Below are positions 1-7,789 of a stretch of DNA of 16,619 bases, piece after piece. Numbering within the stretch: position 1 is the stretch's first letter; each line of letters starts with the position of its first letter. Position numbers and translations under genes: made by a program. The notes under the pieces were generated by a model. The model was not told where the DNA came from, ran no database searches, and was given only the letters and a program-made list of their open reading frames with translations. The DNA is from Shewanellaceae bacterium UBA2521 (GTDB lineage Bacteria > Pseudomonadota > Gammaproteobacteria > Enterobacterales > Shewanellaceae): the NCBI GenBank assembly GCA_002341165.1, contig DDNL01000029.1, forward strand, positions 1 through 16,619, in the 5' to 3' direction.

Positions 1-94
1 GAGTATAAAACAGAGGAAGTGAATTCTATTTACATAATTTGATCCATTATCATAAAAATTATTTAGTATACGTTATAATCTACTTATTTATTTT

Positions 95-120
95 AAGCCA
101 AGGCCAAGCCTTGGCTTTTT
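95..120 (+). terminator. Rho-independent terminator of a gene left of the window
   Basis: A perfect 9-bp stem (AAGCCAAGG at 95-103, CCTTGGCTT at 109-117) with a 5-nt loop runs into a T-tract. The T-tract is only on the right side, so it ends a plus-strand transcript entering from beyond the left edge. Confidence 0.8.
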
Positions 121-400
121 AGATCGAAAATATCTATTATTTTTCCAGCTACAAATTGAATGTTCATATAGCCTTTGATTTTTTAGGTTGTATACATGAT
201 TTAGGGACTTCCCGTGCCACTTTTTTCTAGGTTTTTATCATTTTTTGAGTGTTTTATGAGAAGTCTTTTTTTATTATTTACCGCTACTGCACTTTGAAAA
301 AGCTTATGAATACAAAGGCTCATTCCGTAAAATGTGAGTACACAACCGAAGTGAAATGTAAAAAAGTTATGCCCTTGTGAAATATTCTAACCACCTATCG
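121..400. other. Intergenic stretch with no intact gene
   Basis: Between the terminator at 95-120 and the stop of the first DUF4402-like gene I see no intact gene, RNA gene or clear promoter. The only item of note is a possible frameshifted small secreted ORF at 256-380, listed separately. Confidence 0.6.
256..380 (+). pseudogene. Possible relic of a small secreted peptide gene
   Basis: An ATG at 256 opens a 13-codon ORF that reads like the start of a signal peptide (MRSLFLLFTATAL) and stops at 295-297. In a shifted frame, an ATG at 306 gives a 24-aa peptide rich in Lys and with two Cys, ending at 378-380. One frameshift near 290 would join them into a roughly 40-aa signal peptide plus Cys-containing tail. 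No strong ribosome site is visible. This may equally be chance in an AT-rich intergenic region. Confidence 0.2.
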
Positions 401-1006
401 CTACTGATAAGTCAGCGTAAATAAAATAGGCGATCCGCCTGGATGAGACGTAGAATAGGAACCTGGTTGAAGCTGATCACCGGGGGGAAGTAACAGAAAG
501 CCACCTATATAGATATCATCCGTGCCTGCAGACGTATAACTTGCCGAAATACTCATACCTACACCCTCACAATTTCCACCTCGGCTGGAGTCGCCGTCAC
601 CTATGGATGAGGTCAAAGGCACAAAATGATTGGCATCATATACAGGTATCGTTTGACTAGGATTTCCCGCCAAAGCTAAAACAGCGTTACTGACATCACA
701 AGAAATATCAATCACCTCTCCCATAGTCGAGATAACTCTAATGATTCCCGCTGATGCTCCGTTGCCTGTTGGCGTATAACCAGAGGTGATATCATGAACT
801 TCACCTGTTGAAGCAAGAAGCAGTAAATAACCTCCAGGAGCGTTGGCATCAAAGGTTAAGCCACCATAATTGACAGATTGTATGCTGCTGATACTTAACC
901 CCATGTTAGAGAATAATGCCGTAGCACCAAGCTCTGTATTCTCTTCTGCTGTAATCGAGCAAGACAGTCCTACCAAAGCAGAACTCAAGATGATCCGTTT
1001 TCTCAT
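401..1006 (-). CDS. Secreted DUF4402-like protein, paralogue 1
   Basis: A 201-aa protein with a Sec signal peptide (hydrophobic residues 5-20, likely cut after SITA). The mature part is rich in Gly, Ser, Thr and beta-branched residues. It follows the layout I associate with DUF4402: an early NYGGLTF segment, a central GEVIDISC strand with a conserved Cys, a late GGFLLLPPG segment and a C-terminal PILFTLTYQ strand. The second Cys (GGNCEG) may pair with the first in the periplasm. Family members are exported beta-sandwich proteins of unknown function, sometimes compared with pilin-like subunits. An AGGAG site lies 6 nt before the ATG. It lies 59 bp downstream of paralogue 2 on the same strand, so the two are probably co-transcribed. 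Export is well supported; the family name is from memory of the pattern. Confidence 0.75.
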   Translation of the reverse strand: MRKRIILSSALVGLSCSITAEENTELGATALFSNMGLSISSIQSVNYGGLTFDANAPGGYLLLLASTGEVHDITSGYTPTGNGASAGIIRVISTMGEVIDISCDVSNAVLALAGNPSQTIPVYDANHFVPLTSSIGDGDSSRGGNCEGVGMSISASYTSAGTDDIYIGGFLLLPPGDQLQPGSYSTSHPGGSPILFTLTYQ

Positions 1007-1065
1007 AAGGTACTCCTGTATGCTCTTATGTATGTGATGGGTTATCTATATCCGCATGTATCGCA

Positions 1066-1662
1066 TTACTGATAGGTAAAAGTAAATAAGATAGGCGAGC
1101 CACCTGTATGAGATGTAGAGTAGAAGCCCGGTTGAACCTGATTACCGGGAGGTAGCACCAGAAAGCCGCCTATCTGTACATCGTCGCTTCCCGCAGACGT
1201 ATAACTTGCAGAGACCGCCGTACAATTTCCATCTCGCCTTGGATCACCTGCACCAATTGAAGAGCTTAAAGGCACAAAATGATTAGCATCATACACAGAT
1301 ATCGTTACACTGGGGTTTCCCGCTAAAGCTAAAACAGTGTTACTGACGTCACAAGAAATATCAATTACCTCACCCACTGTGGAGGTCACCGTGATATTTC
1401 CAAGCGATGAGGTATTTGCAACTGGCGTGTAGCCAGAGCTCACATCCATGGCTTCTCCTGTTGCCATATTCAGAGCAAGATAGCCTCCAGACGAATTCTG
1501 CTCAAAGGTTAATGAGCCATAATTGACAGGCTGGACGTTACTGATACTCAACCCCATGTTAGAAAACACAACCGCAGCGCTAAGTTCCGCACTTTCTTCT
1601 GCTATAATCGACCAAGGCAATCCACACATCAAAACCGAGCTCAATAGGAACTGTTTTCTCAT
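1066..1662 (-). CDS. Secreted DUF4402-like protein, paralogue 2
   Basis: A 198-aa paralogue of the downstream gene. They share the MRK start, a signal peptide (likely cut after IIAEE or IIA), FSNMGLSIS, the NYGSLTF segment, GEVIDISCDVSN, VYDANHFVPL, GGFLVLPPG and the closing LFTFTYQ strand. They differ mainly around residues 60-95 and in a short indel by the second Cys (DGNCTAVS). The ribosome site is an AGGAG 6-7 nt before the ATG, and the duplicated region includes it. This is the promoter-proximal member of the pair. Such tandem copies suggest structural subunits or surface variants, but nothing in the sequence proves a fimbrial role: no chaperone or usher gene is in view. Confidence 0.75.
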   Translation of the reverse strand: MRKQFLLSSVLMCGLPWSIIAEESAELSAAVVFSNMGLSISNVQPVNYGSLTFEQNSSGGYLALNMATGEAMDVSSGYTPVANTSSLGNITVTSTVGEVIDISCDVSNTVLALAGNPSVTISVYDANHFVPLSSSIGAGDPRRDGNCTAVSASYTSAGSDDVQIGGFLVLPPGNQVQPGFYSTSHTGGSPILFTFTYQ

Positions 1663-1708
1663 AACGCACTCCTGCTCACATCAAAAAGCATTTCACTTTA
1701 AGAAGTTA

Positions 1709-1725
1709 TACTATAAAGTATAGTA
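1709..1725. promoter_or_regulatory. Inverted repeat upstream of the DUF4402 pair
   Basis: A perfect 7-bp inverted repeat, TACTATA-AAG-TATAGTA, lies about 46 bp before the start of the 198-aa gene. It overlaps TATACT on the minus strand, a plausible -10. It may be an operator or simply an AT-rich promoter with dyad symmetry. No good -35 was found. Confidence 0.35.
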
Positions 1726-1928
1726 CGCAATATTGAGAAGGTCTTTGTTTTATTTACTTTTTTTGCTTCTCTACTGCACAAGTGATCAGTCAACTGATCT
1801 GACTTCTCAGCAGCTTTATAAGGTTCATAATCAAAACAACCTCTGTATATCATTTATTTGTTAAAGTATTAAAGTGAAATACCATTCCATATTATCACTT
1901 TCCATATTTAAAATGAGGCTGCAAAACT

Positions 1929-2723
1929 ATGATATCAAAAGTAAAACAATCTAGATTCTTATACAAAATACACCTTCTTTCACTCTTCTTTGTTGTACCT
2001 CAAGCCTATGCAAATTGGCTCAGCACATCTTTAAGTTATGACCCATCTCAAACTACATTCTGGCAAAAACGTGCCGAACATGTAAATGAGATAGAAGACC
2101 ATCTTTATCGTAACTTAGAGTTCGAGGTGGATTGCATCAATGATCCAGAGGGGAACAACCTCTGGTCGAATTATTTAAGAAGCGGAGACAGTCTTACATC
2201 CCTCAATCAGGTGATATCCGATAATGCAATGCAACAAGACTGGTTTCAACATGAGCAAGACTTATATGACGATGCCCAAAACTTAACACATACTCTCGAT
2301 GCGCTACCTGATATGGAGCTTGAATCTTATGTTGTAAAGCCTATGTCTAATGAACTATGGCAGAATCTACAAATCGATAGTGTATACCAACACCATGGTT
2401 TTATGTCTGGTACAGCCTCTTTGCATCAAGCTTATGAAGAGATAGGCACGCATCATAACGCTTTGCCTCAGGCGATTTTAAAAATAGAAAGCAAAAAAGG
2501 TAAGCTAGTTAATTTTTTGTACCAAGATAATCAAGCAAAAATACTGTGGCGACCTCACTCCGCATTTCGCGTGATTCAAAAAGATTATAATCCAGAGCGT
2601 AATCTCTATTATGTACACTTACGAGAGACCTCACATCAAGACATCCAATCTATGAGGCGTGTTGTTGATGTAGGAGATGGACAGGTTTTGCGTCAACCCG
2701 CTTCTGCATCTAATTGCCGATAA
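1929..2723 (+). CDS. Secreted ADP-ribosyltransferase-like protein, catalytic residues degenerate
   Basis: A 264-aa protein with a Sec signal peptide (hydrophobic 12-26, likely cut after QAYA at 28). Residues 120-235 read like the bacterial ADP-ribosyltransferase toxin fold: a strand at ESYVVKPM (132-139) where active enzymes have an Arg, then HHGFMSGTAS (155-164) in place of the gF-STS motif, then ILKIESKKGKLV (183-194), and KILWRPHSAFRVI (204-216) followed by YYVHLRE (227-233), which resembles the E-x-E-[IV]-L-x-x-P-G-x-x-F-x-V ending. The Arg is replaced (V135/V136). Both Glu of ExE are replaced (Q202, K204). NAD transfer is therefore doubtful. The N-terminal 30-120 is helical and unrecognised. 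GAGG lies 10 nt before the ATG. Family assignment is by eye; an unrelated secreted protein remains possible. Confidence 0.5.
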   Translation: MISKVKQSRFLYKIHLLSLFFVVPQAYANWLSTSLSYDPSQTTFWQKRAEHVNEIEDHLYRNLEFEVDCINDPEGNNLWSNYLRSGDSLTSLNQVISDNAMQQDWFQHEQDLYDDAQNLTHTLDALPDMELESYVVKPMSNELWQNLQIDSVYQHHGFMSGTASLHQAYEEIGTHHNALPQAILKIESKKGKLVNFLYQDNQAKILWRPHSAFRVIQKDYNPERNLYYVHLRETSHQDIQSMRRVVDVGDGQVLRQPASASNCR

Positions 2724-2753
2724 CAGCAGATCATAGCATTACGACCCAAAATT

Positions 2754-2786
2754 AAAAGCCTTTGCTTTAGAAAGCATGAGGCTTTT
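2754..2786. terminator. Bidirectional terminator between convergent genes
   Basis: AAAAGCCT (2754-2761) pairs with AGGCTTTT (2779-2786), enclosing a second stem, TGCTTT/AAAGCA. A-rich and T-rich flanks on both sides fit use from either strand, between the plus-strand ART-like gene and the minus-strand MerC-like gene. Confidence 0.7.
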
Positions 2787-2810
2787 GATATACACAACAA
2801 AAGCTCAGTA

Positions 2811-3203
2811 TCAAGCACTACAAAGCGATTTGCGACAAAAGCTTAAATTGACATAATGACTATAAACAATTAAAAATCCACCACATACCGTAAACAAAGT
2901 CTCTCCCAGCTCTCCCCACAACATTTCAGCTATCGTCACTGCTGAGATAAGAAGTGCCATACCCAATAGACCTAACAAAAAAGACTGCTTTTTTTGATGG
3001 TGCCTAAAACCTCTTAAAAAAGCAAAGCAACTCACGGGAAGTGCGATCGCTAACATATATAAATGGAAGCTTTCACTCTCAAAAAAACCAAGCAAAGCTG
3101 AAGGCAAAAAAAGTATGATTACAGGTAAAAAAAGACAGTGTATGACACACAAACTCGACAAAATCATACCCGCTTTATCTGTAACTCCTGAATGTTTAGA
3201 CAT
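2811..3203 (-). CDS. MerC-domain inner-membrane protein
   Basis: A 130-aa protein with four predicted membrane helices (about 10-34, 47-63, 73-91 and 98-117). Helix 1 carries the LCVIHCLFLPV motif, the C-x-x-H-C signature of the MerC family. It also has the family's later R-x-H-H-Q segment, the GGFLIVYSHYVN strand and a C-terminal Cys (SFCRKSLC). True MerC moves Hg(II) across the inner membrane. Chromosomal MerC-domain proteins in gammaproteobacteria are often metal-related but mostly unproven, and no merR, merT, merP, merA or zur gene is nearby. AGGA lies about 8 nt before the ATG. The family call is firm; the substrate is unknown. Confidence 0.8.
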   Translation of the reverse strand: MSKHSGVTDKAGMILSSLCVIHCLFLPVIILFLPSALLGFFESESFHLYMLAIALPVSCFAFLRGFRHHQKKQSFLLGLLGMALLISAVTIAEMLWGELGETLFTVCGGFLIVYSHYVNLSFCRKSLCSA

Positions 3204-3437
3204 ATAAAGAATCCTATCCTGAAAGTCATATAAAAAGTGGTTTTTTTAAAAAAAACATCATCAACATTCTAACCTAGCATAGTTGTCAACCCCTAGCTTT
3301 TAATTTCTGAAGTTTTGCTTTGTACTGTACGATATCTCTGAAGTAAATACGCTGCATACTGTGCATTCAACAGATAACTCAGCTCAAATCGGGTGCAAAA
3401 AATTATCCAATTCTTGAGGTTCAAATAAAATAACAAC

Positions 3438-4112
3438 TTATGCATCAGCTAAAAGTGTATTTTTTAAGTTATGAAGTTTAAGGTTTAAGTCGGCAAGCTG
3501 CTCTGTAATGGGCTTATATTGACGATAAATTTCAGACACTCTACGACTGAGCTCATGGTAAAGTACATAATCTATCTTCGATGATGGCTGATTTGACAAA
3601 GCATATAACCTGGCATAGAGCCAATCTAACTGTTCTTCAAAAGGCTGAGATGCCTGCATCAATTGCTTTATCTTTTGCTCATAAACCCTCACCAGTTGTA
3701 AGCGTAAACTTTCACTCCAAAGCACTTCTTCTGCAACCTGCTGATGCGTTTGCAAATAAGTTTTTGCTTGCTCTATAGACACTTGTATCGCTTGTAGAGC
3801 CTCTTGATCTTGTTCAATTTGCTGTTGAAGATCCGTGGAAGTCTCAGAAAAATCCGTATCTTTCTGTGATAAAGCGTCAATCGCTTCAAGCGCAGATTCC
3901 AGCTCTGCTATGTTATCTTGATAGACTTTTTCTTGTTGCTGATACACATGTAAATCATACCAATTCGTTTTATATTCTGTATCTGAGGTTGCAAAAGGTA
4001 TAAATCTTTCTTGTTCGAGAATAAATGATGAGGTCTCTTCAGCTAAAGAAGACACAGAGATCAGTAAAGATAAAAACCATAATCCGACAGGTTTCATTTT
4101 AAAATGCGGCAT
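3438..4112 (-). CDS. Secreted coiled-coil protein of unknown function
   Basis: A 224-aa protein that I do not recognise. The first 24 residues form a Sec signal peptide, with a likely cut after SSLA before EETSS. The rest is almost all Glu, Gln, Lys and Leu-rich helix: residues about 60-125 look like a long coiled coil (QQQIEQDQEAL, SIEQAKTYL), and a second helical part with YARLYALSNQ follows. There is no Cys, enzymatic motif or OmpA-like anchor, so it is probably a soluble periplasmic or released helical protein. An upstream GTG at 4118 is in frame, but AAGGGG abuts it. That same site is well spaced (5 nt) for the ATG at 4112, which I prefer. It is divergent from lepA. Confidence 0.65.
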   Translation of the reverse strand: MPHFKMKPVGLWFLSLLISVSSLAEETSSFILEQERFIPFATSDTEYKTNWYDLHVYQQQEKVYQDNIAELESALEAIDALSQKDTDFSETSTDLQQQIEQDQEALQAIQVSIEQAKTYLQTHQQVAEEVLWSESLRLQLVRVYEQKIKQLMQASQPFEEQLDWLYARLYALSNQPSSKIDYVLYHELSRRVSEIYRQYKPITEQLADLNLKLHNLKNTLLADA

Positions 4113-4332
4113 ATTCACCCCTTAAAAATCAACTAAAGTAAACGCCGTTAAAAAATATTGCAACATAATTTCAAATATTTATTTACATTTCAAGATGGTG
4201 AAGACTGCTTAGTTCCACTTAAGCATTTTATCATGCACTCTGGAGTGAAAAAACGACTCTTTTTTTTGATCTGCCTACACAGTAGTTGACGCAAGGTTTG
4301 TATGAAACATAGCTATATGAAGAGGTTTTAGG

Positions 4333-4338
4333 TATAAT
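4333..4338 (+). promoter_or_regulatory. Candidate -10 box for the lepA operon
   Basis: A perfect TATAAT lies about 38 nt before the lepA ATG, giving a leader of about 30 nt. No good -35 is found 16-18 nt upstream, so the assignment is tentative. Confidence 0.4.
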
Positions 4339-4376
4339 TCATTATCACTTTTATATCATTAAATTTGCACAACAGC

Positions 4377-6170
4377 ATGAAGCATATTCGTAACTTTTCT
4401 ATTATTGCACACATCGACCATGGTAAATCCACATTATCAGATCGATTAATTCAAATGTGTGGTGGCCTTTCTGAAAGAGAAATGGAAGCCCAAGTACTCG
4501 ACTCTATGGATATAGAGCGTGAGCGTGGTATCACGATTAAAGCACAGAGCGTCACCTTGAACTATAAAGCACAAGACGGTGAAACTTATCAGCTCAACTT
4601 TATTGATACCCCAGGCCATGTTGATTTTTCTTATGAAGTATCACGTTCTTTAGCATCTTGCGAAGGTGCTCTATTAGTTGTTGATGCAGGTCAAGGTGTT
4701 GAAGCACAAACACTCGCCAACTGCTATACCGCTATTGAAATGGATCTGGAAGTTGTGCCTATTCTCAATAAGATTGATCTGCCTCAAGCCGATCCTGATC
4801 GTGTTGCTGAAGAAATCGAAGACATTGTAGGTATTGATGCCACAGGCGCAGCCCAGTGTTCAGCCAAAACCGGAGTCGGTGTTGATCAAGTTTTAGAAAA
4901 TATTGTCCAGCTTATTCCATCTCCTGAAGGAGATTCAGAAGCACCTTTGCAAGCTCTGATTATCGACTCTTGGTTTGATAACTACCAAGGTGTTGTATCT
5001 TTGATTCGTATCAAACATGGTGTCCTCAAAAAAGGCGACAAATTCAAGGTTATGTCTACGGGTAAAGTCTATCAAGCCGATAAGGTGGGTATATTCACTC
5101 CCAAGCAAACCGATACACAAGAGCTCAAAACAGGCGAAGTGGGCTTTCTTATTGCAGGCATTAAAGATATCCTAGGCGTACCTGTTGGCGATACACTGAC
5201 ACTGGCCAAAAATGGCGCCCAAGAGCCTCTACCAGGCTTTCAGAAGGTTAAACCTCAGGTCTATGCCGGCTTATTCCCCATCTCAAGTGATGACTATGAG
5301 AGCTTTCGTGATGCCTTAGGCAAACTCAGCCTCAATGATGCCTCCTTATTCTATGAGCCAGAAACATCAACCGCTCTAGGATTTGGCTTTCGCTGTGGAT
5401 TTTTGGGCATGTTACACATGGAGATTATCCAAGAGCGTCTAGAGCGAGAATACGATTTGGATCTCATCACCACAGCGCCAACCGTAGTATATGAAATCAC
5501 GAAGACAGATCAAAGCATCACTCATATTGATAACCCATCTGATTTACCTGCTATCAATGATATTGAACAGATTGCAGAGCCTATTGTCGAAGCAAATATA
5601 CTCGTACCTAAAGATTACTTAGGCAATGTCATCACACTCTGCGTGGAAAAGCGTGGCGTGCAAATTGATATGAGTTATCACGGCAACCAAGTGTCCTTGA
5701 CCTATGAACTGCCCATGGCAGAAGTTGTTTTAGACTTTTTTGACCGCTTAAAGTCAACCAGCCGTGGTTATGCGTCACTGGACTATAACTTCAAACATTT
5801 TCAGCCTGCGAATATGTGTCGTTTAGACGTCTTAATCAATGGCGAACGCGTAGATGCTTTGGCTTTAATGACACACAAAGACAATGCACAATACCGTGGA
5901 CGCGCTTTGGTCGAAAAAATGCGCGAGCTCATTCCGCGTCAAATGTTTGATATCGCTATCCAAGCAGCAATCGGTGGACACATTATCGCACGTACAACCG
6001 TCAAAGCTTTAAGAAAAGATGTGACGGCTAAATGTTATGGCGGCGATGTGTCACGTAAGAAAAAGCTATTACAAAAACAAAAAGAAGGTAAAAAAAGGAT
6101 GAAACAACTCGGTAATGTTGAAGTGCCTCAAGAAGCTTTCTTAGCTGTATTAAAAGTAGGAGACTCATAA
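4377..6170 (+). CDS. lepA: Elongation factor 4 (LepA), translational GTPase
   Basis: A 597-aa GTPase that binds the ribosome and acts on elongating or stalled complexes and on ribosome assembly. G1 is AHIDHGKST (11-19), G2 is RGITI, G3 is DTPGH, G4 is NKID and G5 is SAKTG. Domain II, the EF-G-like domains (ending near LGFGFRCGFLG) and the LepA-specific C-terminal domain with SRKKKLLQKQKEGKKRMKQ are all present and near-identical in layout to E. coli. A TTG at 4365 is also in frame, but the ATG at 4377 starts MKHIRNFSIIAH, which aligns with the E. coli start MKNIRNF, so I chose it. Neither start has a clear Shine-Dalgarno site. It is the first gene of the operon; lepB starts 3 nt after its stop. 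Confidence 0.97.
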   Translation: MKHIRNFSIIAHIDHGKSTLSDRLIQMCGGLSEREMEAQVLDSMDIERERGITIKAQSVTLNYKAQDGETYQLNFIDTPGHVDFSYEVSRSLASCEGALLVVDAGQGVEAQTLANCYTAIEMDLEVVPILNKIDLPQADPDRVAEEIEDIVGIDATGAAQCSAKTGVGVDQVLENIVQLIPSPEGDSEAPLQALIIDSWFDNYQGVVSLIRIKHGVLKKGDKFKVMSTGKVYQADKVGIFTPKQTDTQELKTGEVGFLIAGIKDILGVPVGDTLTLAKNGAQEPLPGFQKVKPQVYAGLFPISSDDYESFRDALGKLSLNDASLFYEPETSTALGFGFRCGFLGMLHMEIIQERLEREYDLDLITTAPTVVYEITKTDQSITHIDNPSDLPAINDIEQIAEPIVEANILVPKDYLGNVITLCVEKRGVQIDMSYHGNQVSLTYELPMAEVVLDFFDRLKSTSRGYASLDYNFKHFQPANMCRLDVLINGERVDALALMTHKDNAQYRGRALVEKMRELIPRQMFDIAIQAAIGGHIIARTTVKALRKDVTAKCYGGDVSRKKKLLQKQKEGKKRMKQLGNVEVPQEAFLAVLKVGDS

Positions 6171-6173
6171 TTT

Positions 6174-7112
6174 ATGGCACAATATTTTTCAATTTTTTTA
6201 GTCGCTATGACAGCGCTTTCAGGAATAGTCTGGCTCATCAATGTGATGGTGCTCAGACCTAAGCATAATGCACAGGCGCAAGCCTCCGCAAAAGCTGATG
6301 TCATTGAAACACCACAGTCCAACATAATTGTTGAAGAAATAGGATCTTTTTTTCCTTGGCTGTCTGCGATACTGATCTTACGCTCATTTATCTTTGAGCC
6401 TTTTCAAATTCCTACAGGATCCATGATTCCAACACTTCTTGTGGGTGATTTCATCTGGGTTGAAAAGTATGCCTATGGCCTCAGAGATCCTGTAACACGC
6501 ACTAAGTTTTTAGATGTAGGATCACCTCAGCGAGGCGATATCGCTGTCTTTAAATATCCAGTCGATCCAACTGTCGATTACATTAAGCGTGTCATTGGTG
6601 TACCGGGCGATGTCATCCGTTACCATAATAATCCCACTATTAATGCACAAAGAGGAATTGATTACAACAAACGCTTATGGATTAAAACGCCTTGCTCCAC
6701 AGAACAAACAACGGACTGTGGTCAATTCAAGGAAATCGTCCATCAAGAAGTAAATCGTGGTGAATTTTTTCGTAACAATGATCAGCGCTACCCAATGATA
6801 CGGGCAACAGAGCAGCTTCATGACGTCAAGCACGACATCCTGATCACTCCGGCATCCAACCCTGATATGTCACCTTATTTTAATGATACTATGGGTGAGT
6901 TTGTGGTACCTGAAGGTCATTACTTCGTGATGGGTGATAACCGTGATAACAGCGCAGATAGTCGTTTTTGGGGCTTTGTTCCAGAGGATAACTTAGTGGG
7001 AAAAGCCGTTGCAATTTGGATCAGTTTTGAGTTCAGTGAGGACCCAAATGATATCTTGCCTTCATGGTTACCTCGCGGTATTCGCTTTGATCGTATTGGC
7101 GGAATACAATAG
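6174..7112 (+). CDS. lepB: Signal peptidase I
   Basis: A 312-aa inner-membrane serine protease that cuts signal peptides from exported preproteins in the periplasm. Two N-terminal membrane helices (about 5-27 and 59-75) flank a cytoplasmic loop. The catalytic Ser is S83 in PTGSMIPTL and the general base is K138 in YIKRVIGVPGD, 55 residues apart as in E. coli. The box E motif GDNRDNSADSRFWG is at 254-267. Cys174 and Cys182 match the position of the E. coli disulfide pair. Length is close to the 324 aa of E. coli. GGAG lies 11 nt before the ATG. The gene follows lepA by 3 nt and its stop overlaps the rnc start by 1 nt. It is likely the enzyme that matures the secreted proteins nearby. Confidence 0.96.
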   Translation: MAQYFSIFLVAMTALSGIVWLINVMVLRPKHNAQAQASAKADVIETPQSNIIVEEIGSFFPWLSAILILRSFIFEPFQIPTGSMIPTLLVGDFIWVEKYAYGLRDPVTRTKFLDVGSPQRGDIAVFKYPVDPTVDYIKRVIGVPGDVIRYHNNPTINAQRGIDYNKRLWIKTPCSTEQTTDCGQFKEIVHQEVNRGEFFRNNDQRYPMIRATEQLHDVKHDILITPASNPDMSPYFNDTMGEFVVPEGHYFVMGDNRDNSADSRFWGFVPEDNLVGKAVAIWISFEFSEDPNDILPSWLPRGIRFDRIGGIQ

Positions 7113-7789
7113 TGAACAAACTGAAAAAACTCACAAATAAGCTAGGCTATATATTTCAAAATCAGCAGCTTTTTGAGCAAGCACTAACCCATCGTAGTGC
7201 TAAAGCGCAACATAACGAACGCCTAGAGTTTCTAGGCGACTCGGTGCTTTCTATTATTATCTCGCAAGCACTGTATGAGCAGTTTAGTGATGCCTCTGAA
7301 GGTGAACTCAGTCGCATGCGCTCTTTGCTGGTCTGCGGTAAATCACTTGCCGAGATCGCACAACAATTCCAGCTTGGTGATTATATCTATCTAGGAAGCG
7401 GAGAGCTCAAAAGTGGCGGGTTTCGCCGAGAGTCGATTTTAGAAAATACACTAGAAGCCATTATTGGTGCTGTGTACTTAGACAGCGACTTCAAAACAGT
7501 AAAGCAACTGGTTCTGTCTTGGTTCGCCGACCGTCTAGCGACGCTCGATCCAAGTCAAGCCCAAAAAGATCCTAAAACACGTTTGCAAGAATACTTGCAA
7601 CAACATAAACAGCCTCTGCCTTCTTATGAAGTCATCCATACTCAAGGTAAAGATCACAACCAAGTGTTTACCATAGAGTGTCGTATTGAACAGCTTGAAC
7701 AGCCCGTCACAGCAAAAGGCTCTTCAAGAAGAAAGGCTGAGCAAGCCGCAGCAGAAAAAGCACTGGAGTTAATTCATGCAGCAAAATGA
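7112..7789 (+). CDS. rnc: Ribonuclease III
   Basis: A 225-aa double-stranded RNA endonuclease for rRNA and mRNA processing. The signature HNERLEFLGDS (34-44) has E36, E39 and D43, and E115 is in place (E. coli E38, E41, D45, E117). The residue matching E. coli D114 is N112 (ILENTLEAIIGA), an unusual change, discussed as a finding. The C-terminal dsRNA-binding domain (about 155-225) ends with GSSRRKAEQAAAEKALE, as in E. coli. The start is GTG, overlapping the lepB stop (TAGTG), with GGCGGA upstream. Its stop lies 14 nt inside era, so rnc and era are translationally coupled. Confidence 0.95.
   Translation: MNKLKKLTNKLGYIFQNQQLFEQALTHRSAKAQHNERLEFLGDSVLSIIISQALYEQFSDASEGELSRMRSLLVCGKSLAEIAQQFQLGDYIYLGSGELKSGGFRRESILENTLEAIIGAVYLDSDFKTVKQLVLSWFADRLATLDPSQAQKDPKTRLQEYLQQHKQPLPSYEVIHTQGKDHNQVFTIECRIEQLEQPVTAKGSSRRKAEQAAAEKALELIHAAK

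Noticed and set aside
1523..1723. Plus-strand 66-aa ORF
   Set aside because: It lies antisense over the DUF4402-like gene and its promoter, with no ribosome site or protein-like features.
1690..1880. Repeated AAAGTGAAAT motif near the secreted-protein genes (about 350, 1690 and 1871) as a shared operator
   Set aside because: The same motif also occurs inside era near 8626, so AT-rich chance is enough to explain it.
4207..4268. Small hairpins with a T-run upstream of lepA as a terminator or attenuator
   Set aside because: The stems are only 4-6 bp and not well joined to the T-run; too weak to call.
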